A DNA stretch of 64,000 nt from Nematopogon swammerdamellus (taxonomy: Eukaryota; Arthropoda; Insecta; Lepidoptera; Adelidae), in NCBI GenBank assembly GCA_946902875.1, contig OX336350.1, positions 21,442,048 to 21,506,047 of the forward strand, in the 5' to 3' direction. The notes beneath the pieces were generated by a model, which was given only the letters and a program-made list of their open reading frames with translations, was not told the DNA's origin and did not search any database. Made by a program: the position numbers and the translations under genes. This document shows positions 1 to 10,123 of the stretch, piece by piece. Numbering within the stretch: the stretch's first letter is position 1; every line of letters begins with the position of its first letter.

Positions 1-161
1 AGAAAAAACAATTATTATGACCAACTATACTGAATGTGGATAAATCTCGATGAAATATTGATAATGTTATTTTATGTTTATATGTTAGTACTAAGCACGT
101 ACTCGCTTTATATATATTTTTATTAGAAAAATGCAAAGCGAAAAACATTGGAAAAAATACA

Positions 162-228
162 CCCCGGCCAGGATTCGAACCTGGGTCTTTGGCTTGAGCC
201 GCCAACGCGATAACCAACTACGCCACCC
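162..228 (-). repeat. tRNA-like SINE head, copy 1
   Basis: On the minus strand this holds an A-box-like TGGCGTAGTTGG and a B-box-like GGTTCGAATCC, with a paired T-arm (CCAGG/CCTGG) and an anticodon-like stem TTGGC/GCCAA. The 5' and 3' acceptor arms do not pair and position 33 is not T, so it is not a functional tRNA gene. Confidence 0.75.
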
Positions 229-375
229 AAAGACATTAAACTCACCCTCTTTAATCTCTTTGACGCCACCGGACCGTTACGTATTATCTCCAAATTTTCG
301 CTCTCTTGCACCTTCATGATGATGTCGCATAATTTTTGCGAACGGTCAACTTGCACGGTTCAATGTTGAACCTTA

Positions 376-442
376 TGGTGGCGTAGTTGGTTATCGCGTT
401 GGCGGCTCAAGCCAAAGACCCAGGTTCGAATCCTGGCCGGGA
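376..442 (+). repeat. tRNA-like SINE head, copy 2
   Basis: This is the inverted partner of the copy at 162-228 and has the same A-box, anticodon-like stem and B-box. It continues into an AT-rich tail to about 485. The acceptor stem cannot form. Confidence 0.75.
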
Positions 443-500
443 TGTATTTTTTCCAATGTTTTTCGCTTTGCATTTTTCTAATAAAAATATTGATAATGTT

Positions 501-819
501 GTTTGTTCTTTTTTAGAAAAATAAATATCTGAATAAAGCTCCCAAAATGTGTGCTCTTATCGGTTTCGTAAAGTTTGCTCAGTTTCGGGCCTCGATCACC
601 CCTGGCTGATGCCCGTATTCAACAGCTCACCTCTATCTATACTGTTGTAGTTACTTGTAAGGGAATCATAATTTCGTCAATACTAATAATTGTTTCCCTT
701 TTAGGCCTGAATTTTTTTTCGAATCTCTTGATTCTGTGTTCGGTTTCTTAGTACATAGACCTAAAATGATCACAAAAAAATAATAAAAAAAATCTCACCA
801 CTCGGGAAGGTCATGTCAC
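501..819. other. Unassigned AT-rich sequence
   Basis: The first ~40 bases continue the interrupted repeat whose intact paralog is at 38935-39020. I recognise nothing in the rest. Confidence 0.5.
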
Positions 820-1470
820 GATCGTGCGCTATTGCGATTCTTATCTTCTATATCCTTATATTATATTTTTATATTTGTTATTTAATAATTTAATACTTTA
901 GTTAGACATAATGTCAAGCTTATCTCTTTTTCTGTCAAAATTTTAGTTTACATTTTTTAAGTTGTTTGCCTTTTTGAAAAATAATAAAAAATATATAAAT
1001 GTAATATTTTTTTTATTTTGTTGAATTCATTTTCAATGCGACGCATCTTCTAACCTATCCTATATTCCTATATTCCTATATCCAACGAGCCCAAATATGG
1101 TGGATTTATCATGTGTAGTTTAGGAGTTCCTATGGCTTCCTTCCGGCTCCATCATCAGGACCCTGGAAATAACATATGACTAGAGTACTTGCGAAGACAA
1201 ATCCAACGAGCCCAAACACGATGGGCTTATCATGTGTAGTTTAGGAGTTCCGATGGCTTCCTTGCGGCTCCATCATCAGAACCCAACTAACCTTTTCCTT
1301 ATCCCGACTTTCTCGTGTCATCATCATCATCATCAGCCTGTATCGGTCCACTGCTGGACATAGACCTATCCCAAGGCACGCCGTGTCGCTCAGCGACAAT
1401 ATTTTTTCGAATTCCGTAGATTCATTTTCAATGTGCTCGATAGTCGTGTAAGGCACGAAATCTGTCAATT
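820..1470 (+). repeat. Dispersed repeat, copy 1 (partner at 51.4-52.0 kb)
   Basis: Long stretches recur at 51421-51990, including the blocks around CATAATGTCAAGCTTATCTC and GATTCATTTTCAATGTGCTC. Within this copy the motif CCAACGAGCCCAAA occurs twice (1083 and 1202), each followed by a similar ~60-base segment. In the other copy that part is inverted. No coding capacity is evident; it is probably a non-autonomous mobile element. Confidence 0.65.
1318..1370 (-). repeat. 3' tail of an RTE-type LINE with (GAT)n end
   Basis: Read on the minus strand, a GTCCAGCAGTGGAC motif is followed by ACAGGCTGATGATGATGATG. The same tail appears on the plus strand at 62548-62597. It resembles the end of the full RTE element at 35.6 kb except for the simple-repeat type, so it is likely a related subfamily. 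Confidence 0.55.
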
Positions 1471-1582
1471 TTTAAAGTCGAACGCACGATCGTATCAGAG
1501 GGTCACGAAAGGGATAGATATAGTCGATATAGATTTGTGGGAAAACGCACCTACGCGAGTTCGGAGGCTCTAGTAGGCGTGT

Positions 1583-1629
1583 AGGCGTGCAGGCGTGGTG
1601 GGGTTCAGGCCCACCACGCCTGCACGCCT
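1583..1629. repeat. GC-rich perfect hairpin
   Basis: Two perfect 20-base arms (1583-1602 and 1610-1629) are separated by a 7-base loop. The arm core is AGGCGTGCAGGCGTGG. Function unknown. Confidence 0.85.
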
Positions 1630-2235
1630 TGGTAGGTACACCCGAAAAATGTAAAGCCTTATTTATGCGTTCAGGAGCGGCCGACCTGCCGACATTACCG
1701 TCGGATCCCGAGTTCGATCTTATCTTAACCTTGAGAATTTTTCTCAATATTGAATTATTTGTGGAGAGGAGAGGATACGGCCCTTGAATGATTGAATCAA
1801 TAATAATATCTGCAGTCGGAGAGGGAGGAGTTCACGGTACCGTCCGCGCCGACCAGTTCTCTCCAATTCTCGATAAATTTGTTCAATATTATTGTGCTTA
1901 AAACTAGCTCTTATTCATAATTATACCTAATTTTATTACAACTATAATATACGACATCAATGACTAATTTATAATTTATTTAACTAAATTTAGCTCAAAC
2001 ATTTAAATATCTTATTTATGTATTAAATTGATTTATTTGTCTTATCTTGTATTATCATATTGTATATTAAAATTATAAGCATAGGAATTAGATGACCGCA
2101 AAAGCCTTACACGTAATGGCCTACTGAAGAACGGCTCTTGCGTGACATATGCAAATCTAGTGTAAGAGCTAATGTATATTTGAACCGCTCTGCATGTTTT
2201 TATAATAAACATTTCATTTCATTTCCTAATACGCA
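1630..2235. other. Unassigned AT-rich sequence
   Basis: I see no gene, repeat family or RNA in this stretch. Confidence 0.5.
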
Positions 2236-2239
2236 TACA

Positions 2240-2320
2240 CTGCAATTAAAGTCTCGGATCCTTCAAGAGGGCGACATAGGCGCCGGCGCCGGTTGGACAA
2301 GGACGGCATGGCATTCCAAT
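2240..2320 (-). repeat. Degenerate LINE or SINE 3'-end fragment
   Basis: CTTCAAGAGG and GGCATGGCATTC occur in the same order as in the better copy at 50205-50370. Divergence is high. Confidence 0.35.
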
Positions 2321-3282
2321 TGACACCGTTAGCACTTAAGTATGGGTGGAAGGGTACCAGCACACGTCGAGCTTAGTTTACAAAATAAAGATATTAATTT
2401 TATAAAATATTTCAGGAAACCTGTTTTTTTTACCACGATGGAAAGGAGAAGGTATATGCATTCTACGGTGAGAGGTTGTTTGTTTGTGCAATCGAATGTT
2501 CCCATTTATCTCCAAAACGGTTTGACCTTTTTAGATACAGTTTACTTCATAAAGTGTATAGCAACAGCACTTTAAGTAGCACATTTTTTTGCACGAAAAT
2601 TTCGAATTCGAATGCTGGAATCCTGAAAATGTTTTTTTTTATCCTTTCCAATATAGTCACCGGAATGTGGTGAATGTTTCTAACTGATCTTCTATGGTAT
2701 GAATGACTGAATATTTTCTTTAGTTCGGTAATAGATACGATATAAACGTCACTGCACGACCTAGACTTTATAACATTAACTCTCATTTGGGCTGGTCTGG
2801 TAAGTTATAACGAACGGGCGACGACAAAAGTCATTATTCCGCATGTAATAAAGTCGAAAGTACGTCGTGCTGCCCGCGGGACAGATTGGCCGGAGAAACT
2901 TTACCCTAATGAGATCGGGCCACTGAATATTTGAACTGGGAGCGAACGGGGCGCGACCGCAGGTGTGGTGACCTAACGATATTATGTCATCACATCACAC
3001 TCTTCGTTGGTTTTTTTACTCTTGTATTCAGTTGTTGTGTTCGTTACATGTTTTTTGTACATTTTTGAAAAAAAAAATTTAATCATAGTGGTGCTTTGTA
3101 AGTTTTATATCTGACATGACACCCGCCCGGGGCAGGGCTAAATTATTTAAGTATAGTGCGCTGGTTTACTTAGGCACAATAAAAGTAGATAAGTAAGGGG
3201 AAATTCCTTTGTCAGTTTCCATAAACAGAAACCATGTGCAACGAAGAATATTTGATAGATTGATATTATGTAAGTACAACAG
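2321..3282. other. Unassigned sequence
   Basis: No supported gene or repeat. Short open frames here are not longer than chance would give. Confidence 0.45.
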
Positions 3283-3507
3283 GTGCAGGCACTGCAAGAG
3301 CCCCAGGGCAATGCCCTTAGCAAGCCGGAGCGCCCGCTGCTCTCGACAGTAGGTGGTTCAATAAATTGTGACTTATGCCCGCAACGCCGCCGTCGGCGCC
3401 CGCCGCCACCCCATGTCCGCCCCCTCCACCCCCTCCGCCCCCGAGCATTTAGTAGCGAGCGCGGTAGCAGGAAACTTTCGACTGCGAACAGAGGGCTGTC
3501 GATCTAA
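3283..3507 (+). other. GC-rich island, possible exon
   Basis: A GC- and CpG-rich block follows a possible splice acceptor (CAACAG at about 3275-3281). One frame stays open for 74 codons but its peptide is low-complexity (Arg/Pro-rich). I recognise no domain, so it is not called as a gene. Confidence 0.25.
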
Positions 3508-3574
3508 GTCAGCTCACGGCGAAAATTATTTGATGGGTGTTGTTTATTTTATTTTATCAATAATTACCCTGAAT

Positions 3575-3665
3575 GGCATTCACAACCCTCGAATACGACC
3601 GAATGTCCATGGGCGTCGTTAGACACCTTAGGGGTGGCTAGGCACCACATGTCTCGCCTACAATA
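3575..3665 (+). repeat. 3'-end fragment of a LINE or SINE
   Basis: It shares CGAATGTCCATGGGCG-type sequence and a terminal TACAATAAAAAA with the copy at 50205-50370. The A-rich end gives a plus-strand orientation. Confidence 0.5.
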
Positions 3666-3779
3666 AAAAAAACATTAAGCATATTTAAAGTGTACGAAGC
3701 ATAACATATTTTTTATAATGCACTTCAATTCGGACCATAAAAAATAAGTTGCCAAAGTTTAAGTAAACTTTTACTTTAA

Positions 3780-3913
3780 GGCCCACTTGCACCAACACAA
3801 ATTTAATATATAAACCAGTTTAACTGCACCCGTAGCACTCGTTGACTGTGGGAATCGCGTTTAAATCCATAACTCGCTACTTAACTTTAAACTCGTGTTG
3901 GTGCAAGTGGGCC
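3780..3913. mobile_element. 134-bp TIR element (MITE) with TAA duplication
   Basis: The 19-base perfect terminal inverted repeats are GGCCCACTTGCACCAACAC (3780-3798) and its complement (3895-3913). TAA flanks both sides (3777-3779 and 3914-3916). A 3-bp T-A-A target duplication fits the PIF/Harbinger superfamily; that placement is inference. No coding capacity. Confidence 0.85.
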
Positions 3914-3916
3914 TAA

Positions 3917-4702
3917 GTAAGCTTTAAGTAAAGCAATGTCATTAGTTTGTTATATGAGACAAATAATTCTCGTTGAATATATTTCTCAGAAACATTGAAG
4001 ATTTTCCTGCAAAATATTTATATAGAATTGTTTAGAACACGGAAGAGGCGGCAGAGATGTGTCAGGCAGGATCAGGATCGTGGCACGTTGATAACCGTTG
4101 TCAACAGTTGGAAACAGACGGGACGATATCTATGGCAGGAATTTCTGCTAATATAAAAAAAAATTGCTTTATCAACATTAACCCAATTAGGGTTTTTATT
4201 AAGAATTTTAAGTATAGGTATATAAATTTAGCTTTTTTTTTTCATTTATTAGTATGCATGTATGTTTACAACACCCGATTTCCCTCGGTAAAATATTTAC
4301 GAAATTACTATTGCCCTATCCCCCCCCCCCCTCCCCCCTCCCACCCCTTTGCGCGCTTTCTACCTTTATGCATTGAATTAATTGACAAGGGAACAAAGCG
4401 CTCATGGAACATTTTACTTCCGTGGTCGGTGGCAGATTGCATAAACAATACCTACTTCATTATTATTGTATGAATGTATTGTGTAAATTAGGAAGCTGCT
4501 ATAACTCAACAATAGCGCACAAAGCCTTCGATATAACATAACAGAGTAATTATATTGGATACTGTAGCGATAATACAATTGTTGTCCTCTAGCGCAGTAT
4601 ACCCACTAGTCCAAAGGGAAGTATTGCACCTTCGCGGATGTGATATAGGCCGATCGGAGGGTGTGATCGGGCCCCTCTGACAGCCACCAGTACAAGATTG
4701 TA
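3917..4702. other. Unassigned sequence with a C-tract
   Basis: Mostly AT-rich with a pyrimidine/C run at about 4320-4345. A 138-codon open frame at 4057-4473 spans this low-complexity run and shows no domain. Confidence 0.45.
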
Positions 4703-4800
4703 ATTTATGGAAACTGACACGGCCGGCTTCTGACCTTCTGACATAGGTGCCATGTCAGTGCTTCCATTTGGTCGTGCCGGCTACACCGAATTTTTTTTAT
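4703..4800 (-). mobile_element. SINE-B fragment
   Basis: It matches the tail part of the SINE at 52570-52965, including GGAAACTGACACGG and GTGCCATGTCAGTGCTTCC. The A-rich end is at the lower coordinate. Confidence 0.65.
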
Positions 4801-4802
4801 GT

Positions 4803-5030
4803 AATAGGTGGCTGAGTCGGAGGTGCCAAAGCGCATGCTCCGACCAGCCAATAACAGCTCCGAGAAGGTAGGTGCCATACCGGAGACATCCCTGGGTTTC
4901 TGGATATACTGGACTAGAGGAGAACACAACCGAGGCTGCTATGCGGCCATCTTACATCCAGTAAGGTGGTACCAATCCAGTCGGCTACATTTTGAGCCTA
5001 CCACCTAGTAAGGGGCGAGGGAACTGGACG
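4803..5030 (-). mobile_element. SINE-A fragment
   Basis: It matches the body and tail of the full SINE at 31009-31400 (for example GCCATACCGGAGACATCCCT and CTACCACCTAGTAAGGGG). The tRNA-like head is absent. It abuts the SINE-B fragment just upstream. Confidence 0.75.
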
Positions 5031-5078
5031 GAAAACACGAAGATTGCATAAAAATATAATGTGTACGTACGCACTCTA

Positions 5079-5349
5079 TTTCCACAGGGCGTACAGAATA
5101 GACTCGTATATTTCCACAGGGCGTACAGAACAGACTCGTATATTTCCACAGTGGGCGTACAGAACAGACTCGTATATTTCCACAGTGGGCGTACAGAACA
5201 GACTCGTATATTTCCACAGTGGGCGTACAGAACAGAATCTTATATTTCCACAGTGGGCGTACAGAACAGACTCGTATATTTCCACAGTGGGCGTACAGAA
5301 CAGAATCTTATATTTCCACAGTGGGCGTACAGAACAGACTCGTATATTT
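5079..5349. repeat. 34-bp minisatellite, about 8 units
   Basis: Eight copies of GTACAGAAxAGA recur every 32-34 bases, with units joined by TATTTCCACAGTGGGC. Two unit types occur, differing at ACTCGT versus AATCTT; the last four units alternate between them. The array is open in several frames, which explains the overlapping spurious reading frames here. Confidence 0.9.
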
Positions 5350-5704
5350 ATGTGACTCGCTTAATAATATAATATAGCACCGTGAGGCGGTTGAGCTGTA
5401 GTACAATGCACGCGGTGGTGGTATCTCTCGTGGTAGAGTTCTACTTGGCAGAGCGCCAGTGAACAGTCGCTAAAGAGGACATCTGGCTTCTGCCTGTCGT
5501 TACCATTACTTATTTGCGAAAGGATCAAATGATACTGTCACATACACGTAGCTTGCACACAATCCAGGACACTTTTCGAACGCTTCTCGTCGTAAGCGTG
5601 AGGGTTGTGATGAGGAAATTTACAGCGTAACCTAGTTTTATTCTGTTTTCGCGGGAGCGGATTTTATGCGAAGCCGTCGACAATGGCGGGTAGACACGAA
5701 CTAG
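5350..5704. other. Unassigned sequence
   Basis: Nothing recognisable between the minisatellite and the next SINE. Confidence 0.45.
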
Positions 5705-5900
5705 ACCCACGAGCCCTTCAAAGTTGGATCAGGGCGGCACGATATGACCATGTTGTGTTCTCCTCTAGTCCAGTATAGCCAGAAATCCAGGGAAGTCTCC
5801 GGTATGGCACCTACTTTCTCGGAGGTGATATTGGCTGGTCGGAGCATGCGCTTTGGCCCCTCCGACTCAGCCACACATACCGGATTACATAAAAAAAATG
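5705..5900 (+). mobile_element. SINE-A fragment, tail and body
   Basis: This is the same family as 31009-31400 in the opposite orientation. It ends with CTCAGCCACACATACCGG, then ATTACATAAAAAAAA. Confidence 0.75.
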
Positions 5901-6149
5901 TCACATAGCAAATTTTTATCATCCATGGGATCTGCTAGAGTAGAGCGTATACATTTTACCCATGTGGAAATAACTTTTTTTTTACTTTTTTTGGTAGGTA
6001 TTGTTAGGGTACCTATTAAAAATACGTTATGGTTGATTTTTTATAACCACATAAAACAACTTTATTATCGGTCGCATAGGTAAGGTACAAGTTGCGCCTT
6101 AGCGCCGCGTACGCTTACGCAGAAAAGAGTAGAGACGAGTTAGTCTGAG

Positions 6150-6335
6150 TAAACTGGGTAGTATGTCGCCGCCAACTGGGGGCGTGCGTCATCGAAGTGG
6201 GCCTGGCGCTGCACCAGCCGCGTCCACGGAGTGATCGTGACCGAACGCAGTGCGGACTACCGAGTCATGCCTCCCACACATGTTTAACTAGAAATTAGAG
6301 CTAGCAACAACGCCTCTGCACTCTCCCTCCTCCGT
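6150..6335 (+). repeat. Dispersed repeat, partner at 11240-11395
   Basis: Both copies contain an ACTAGAAATTA(A)GAGCTAGCAACAA block followed by a CTCCGTGG block, preceded by GTGGGCxTGGCx-type sequence. The family is unknown. Confidence 0.45.
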
Positions 6336-6611
6336 GGACTGGCTAGTCCTTAGTGGCTACGCTGCGGTTGGTTAGGGCGCAGTGGCCGCGTTGGCTCGCC
6401 GCCAACAGCTGATGTCTCTTACAGAAGCTGTTTACACCATATAGCGAGCGCACCACGCAGTCAGGTGCGTCGTCGGCTTGTCAGAGTTAGTCTTGTCGGC
6501 GTACCGCAAGGCTGCACTTTGGGGGACAGTTTATAAAGTAAACTGTATAAATAACGCTCAGTACGACGACGCGACGCGATATCAGAAGCCAGCTAAATAT
6601 TATACTCATAA
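6336..6611. other. Unassigned sequence
   Basis: No gene or repeat family recognised. Confidence 0.4.
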
Positions 6612-7026
6612 AAACGAAACTAGAAAAATCGACCAAGTGCGAGTCGAACTCGCGCACCGAGGGTTCCGTATCGCCATGTCATGGTCAGCGCCACTCACAC
6701 CATCTATGTATTAGTTAAAATGCTTCATACTCTTTTCGGTAGAGGGCGCGCAGACACTTTTTAGTTTCTTGTATGGGGACCCTCGTGATTTTTTAACTTT
6801 TTCTTATTTTTATTATTTGTCGTATACCTATCTGTCGACTGCACCATTGGTCTCTCGGCATAGCCACCCCTGCTGGTTTACATACAAAAAAATATATCGG
6901 CCATAATAACCCTATTCTGTGAAAATTTCAACGGGCTATTACGGTTCAAGAGATACAGCTCTCGGACAGATAGACGGCGTAGGCTTAGTAATACGGTCCC
7001 GTACGACGAATACGGAACCCTATAAA
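6612..7026 (+). mobile_element. Non-autonomous TIR repeat, family R
   Basis: It begins with AAGTGCGAGTCGAACTCG then GAGGGTTCCGTATCGCC and ends with GGCGTAGGCTTAGTAAT then a TACGGAACCCT terminus, which is the inverse of the AGGGTTCCGTA near the start. Further copies lie at 32787-33436, 34530-35060, 40070-40232 and 41095-41430. A LINE tail has inserted at 6832-6893. Confidence 0.65.
6832..6893 (+). mobile_element. LINE-J 3' tail nested in family R
   Basis: It carries CTGCACCATTGGTCTCTCGG, CAGCCACCC-like sequence and a TGGTTTACATACAAAAAAA end, matching the LINE at 43743-44545. The family-R sequence resumes right after it. Confidence 0.65.
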
Positions 7027-7541
7027 AGAAAAATACGTCTTACGAGTCCACCATAGAAACTATTGTATTGTATTGTATAATATTTATTACACTCAAATAA
7101 AATATGTTATAAAATTTTTACCTTGTTAGAAAGGTCATGAAACTGTGTAATTTTTGTAGTAATTTGTATGCAAAGTGTCATACATTTTTTTCGAATAATT
7201 CATGTAGATTTTCGGAAAATTTATATGAAAATATATTTTTTTGTCATTTAAGACCTTTTATTTCTGAGATGTTGAGAATTTTGGGCCGATATTTTTATTT
7301 GAAATGATCGGTAGCTTACCAGCTTTCAGAAAAATATCAATAGAGTGCCCAAAAGTAAGGATATTTTTTTAAAACTTTTTTTTTCGATTACAAGTCAGAA
7401 AATTTAATAAAAATCTTAAAACCCCGATATCTCGGAAACCGCTCATTTCCGACCCCCAGTTGATGGGGTTAAATTGTTCCAAATAACCTCTAGTATAACC
7501 CCTTTGAAGGAATAGATCGAATTACCAGTCACCCTGTATAT
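7027..7541. other. Unassigned AT-rich sequence
   Basis: The right part (about 7425-7541) ends in CAGTCACCCTGTATA, which resembles the terminus of some insect DNA transposons. No partner end was found, so no element is called. Confidence 0.35.
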
Positions 7542-7618
7542 TAGTTCTTTACCTATGAAATTGGAGATTTGTATGAAAATTTTAAAATATAAAAATTTTA
7601 GTTATTTTTTTATTTTAG

Positions 7619-8945
7619 CTAATCAAAGTATTGGCCCAAATTATCTATAAAATTTTGCCATTTTGATGGCAGTTTGTTTATCCCTTTAGTGTAGAAGTCT
7701 GCTGGACGAGAGGCGATGAAGTCAGCGAAAGCGTTTTGTACTGCCTCTCGGGTGTTGAATTTTTTCCCACTTAAAAAATTGTCTAAATTTTGAAAAAAAG
7801 TTGAAATCTGTTGGGGCAAGGTCCGGTGAGTACGGTGGGTGACGGAGAGCTTCCAACTGTAACTCTTGTAGCTTTGCGATGGTATGTCGTGAAGTGTGAG
7901 CTCGCGCGTTGTCTTGGAGAAGCAATGGGGAAAAGGGATTGACCCGTCTTGGTTGTTGAATTGCGAGCTTCTCCATCATTGTTTGCAATTCTTGGCAATA
8001 GACATCTGCCGTCACTGTTGTGCCATTGGGTAAGAAGCTATGATGTAAAAGTCCGGCACTGGTCCACCAGACAATCACCATCATCTTCCTATGGGTAATC
8101 TTTTTTCTAGCGCACTGATTAGGTGCTGTACCCGGGTCCACCCACTGCGACGAACGCTTACGGTTGTCGTATAGGATCCACTTTTCATCGCAGATAACAA
8201 TTCGATTTAGAATTCGCTCGTTTCTATGCCGATTCAGTAGTGCTATGCATGCTTCGACGCGTAAGTCTCGCTATGGTCACTTTGTTCGTGTGGCACCCAC
8301 TTATCTAGCTTTTTTGTCTTACCGATTTGACGCATGTGCTTCAATGTTGTTTTGACACTAACTCCAAAGCTCGCAGCAAGCTCAGCCCTAGAACGATAAA
8401 AAAGGTATGGACGCCGGACTGGCAAATGCTTGTATGAGATGAGGGGAGCGGAGTGGACTTACCGATGATAAGATATTCCACTATTGTGCACACTAAACTT
8501 GGCTGTAGTGTTTTTACACGTAAACACAGAGCATGCGGGCACTTTAAACAGGTTTTTGCGAACGCGGCCGATGACAGACTGACGGGCCAGCGCGCGACCG
8601 TCCATACAAAACAAGCATGCTTTTGCTTATATCGTGTTACGCTGGCGAGGATAGGGTTCGGAGTCCATACCTTTTTTATCGTTCTAGGCTCATCCGTAGA
8701 TTGAGTTGGATCCGCTTCCACTATCGCCTTCAATTCGTCGTTGTCGACAATAGCACAGTCCGACCGCGAGGCTCGTTCTTCAACTCAAAATTTCCAGATC
8801 TAAAACGATTGAACCTATAATGGACCGTGTTTATGCAAGCAGTGTTAGGCCCGTATACGTCGTTAATGTTTCGTGTTGTTTGCGCAGCGGTATTTCCACC
8901 TAGGAACTCATATTCGAAAATTGTTGGAATTTTCAGTATATCCAT
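7619..8945 (-). pseudogene. mariner transposase, frameshifted and interrupted
   Basis: This was a cut-and-paste transposase of about 340 residues. The N-terminal DNA-binding part starts at an ATG at 8945. The helix-turn-helix region with ELAASFGVSVKTTLKHM is seen at about 8400-8350. The catalytic core is visible: CDEKW (first Asp), LLQDNARAHTS (second Asp) and YSPDLAPTDFNFF, whose final Asp lies exactly 34 residues after the second. That is the D,D34D signature of mariner. The gene is dead: I see frameshifts near 8745, 8250 and 7795, and the insert 8385-8688 splits the N-terminal region. The C-terminus runs to a stop at 7619. All catalytic residues are still readable, so decay is moderate. 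Confidence 0.92.
8385..8688. mobile_element. piggyBac-like 304-bp TIR element inside mariner
   Basis: Perfect 26-base inverted repeats (8387-8412 and 8663-8688) begin CCTAGAACGATAAAAAAGG. CTCA flanks both sides (8381-8384 and 8689-8692); removing the element and one CTCA restores the mariner coding order (…STDE then LAASFGVS…). The CCCTAGAA start is like piggyBac ends, whose duplication is normally TTAA, so the CTCA duplication is atypical. No coding capacity. Confidence 0.8.
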
Positions 8946-9133
8946 GGCGCCAAAAACTACCACAATTTCACAAAAACAAAACACTATGTAAAAACAAATG
9001 ACTGAATTTGAAGTTAGAATAACATGGCTTTCGAATAAAATTTATCTGAATTTCAAATTGCGCGCCAATCCACAGATAATTACTTCTGAAAATGCTGGTT
9101 TTAAAAATCTCCTATTTCATAGGTAAAGACCTA

Positions 9134-9424
9134 TTATTAGTGTAAAATTTCATATGTTTCCTTATCCATAACTAATATAGTTTGGTATGCAAATTATATG
9201 TGTAAGTGCGATTATATCCTTCAAGACTCGGCCATAAATAATCCAACATAACTTCTCAAACATTTCAGGTTTAATTAATGACGCGCCGCGCCGTCAAGCC
9301 AATCATGCCTCAAAATTATCCTAAAATATATTGCTCCGCAGGTAATTTAGCTTGAGACTTCCTGCAAGAATGTTGGGCTCCAAACACAGATCAGAGAACC
9401 AATGGCTAGATGTGCTCATTGGTT
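9134..9424. other. Unassigned sequence
   Basis: Nothing recognised between mariner and the next repeat. Confidence 0.4.
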
Positions 9425-9540
9425 AAGCTGTAGATGCCGACGTGCGATCATGCACATTGCTGTAAGCCGATTGGTAGGAATGTTTGCGACAATGTGTTCC
9501 CATACAGATCGCTCGCGACGACCCGTCTAGCGCGTCTAGC
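9425..9540 (+). repeat. Repeat related to the satellite's left flank
   Basis: It shares GGTAGGAA and GTGTTCCCATACAGA, with similar spacing, with 12895-13000, which borders the 115-bp satellite. This hints at a mobile element that can carry the array. Confidence 0.45.
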
Positions 9541-9799
9541 CATGGATCTCTGTTCTGTGGCTCCCTCCAACCCTAGCCCCTTGATGACGTGCTATAATGA
9601 ATTGTTCGACATATTGCAGCATTATAATTTCCAAGTTCTCCGTGCCGCACCATTACTCGATGGATTTTAATTGTACCCTGCCATAAACTGACTTCATTAG
9701 CGTTCTTCGTTTCTATTCAGAAATAAACTGTAGCACCTGATATTGCGGAATATATTTCCTCCAAGCGGAATATAAATTCGCGTAGCGATGGTTTTGCAA

Positions 9800-10112
9800 T
9801 CTCTATGTCTATCTCTACTCTCTACTTCTTATAAAAAGCAACGTCTATCTGTATGTATGTTTGAAGCATACTCCAGAACCACTGAACAAATTTTGATGTG
9901 GTTTGCACCAATGGAAAGAGTAGTTCTTGAGGCTCGCTATAGGCTATGTACTATCACCCTAAATAGCATTAGGGCTAAGCAGTGTTAAATAAAGTATAGT
10001 ATAATAGTAAGGACGGGAGATAGATAGAGAATATAAGAGAAGCGATCGTTTATTATAATATTTGCGTTTAAATCGCCTTTGCTATTAAACCGAGTCTACC
10101 GCGAGCGAAGTC
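9800..10112 (-). repeat. CTAG-ended small repeat, degenerate copy
   Basis: It resembles the copy at 34685-34890: a CGTCTATCTGTATGTATG start, a CCACTGAAC segment, a TATAGGCTA segment and a GCGAGCGAAGTCGCG end. It is divergent. Confidence 0.45.
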
Positions 10113-10123
10113 GCGACCAAAAG

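Larger units (their letters stand above)
69..485. mobile_element. Head-to-head pair of tRNA-like SINEs in one insertion
   Basis: Bases 114-228 and 376-490 are inverted copies of each other with one mismatch seen in about 115 positions. Each carries a tRNA-like promoter region followed by the same AT-rich tail. The block is flanked by a 15-base direct repeat, AATATTGATAATGTT, at 54-68 and 486-500. The flanks, joined across the insert, match a paralogous uninterrupted repeat at 38935-39020, which supports the insertion edges. The arrangement suggests one integration event that gave an inverted duplicate, or a second copy inserting into the first. Confidence 0.75.
7544..9131 (-). mobile_element. 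mariner element, full length, inactivated
   Basis: Terminal inverted repeats of about 28 bases (core CTTTACCTATGAAAT, then GGAGATTT) lie at 7544-7571 and 9105-9131. TA dinucleotides flank both ends (7542-7543 and 9132-9133), as expected for mariner target duplication. Length is 1588 bp including a 304-bp nested insert, so the original was about 1.28 kb, the canonical mariner size. The transposase lies on the minus strand. Confidence 0.92.

Noticed and set aside
162..442. Functional tRNA genes at 162-228 and 376-442
   Set aside because: A- and B-boxes and the T-arm are present, but the acceptor stem cannot pair and they share a SINE tail.
4057..4473. 138-codon frame
   Set aside because: Spans a C-tract and AT-rich DNA with no domain or codon bias.
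5044..5372. Two overlapping ~100-codon proteins
   Set aside because: They are products of a 34-bp minisatellite that happens to lack stops in several frames.
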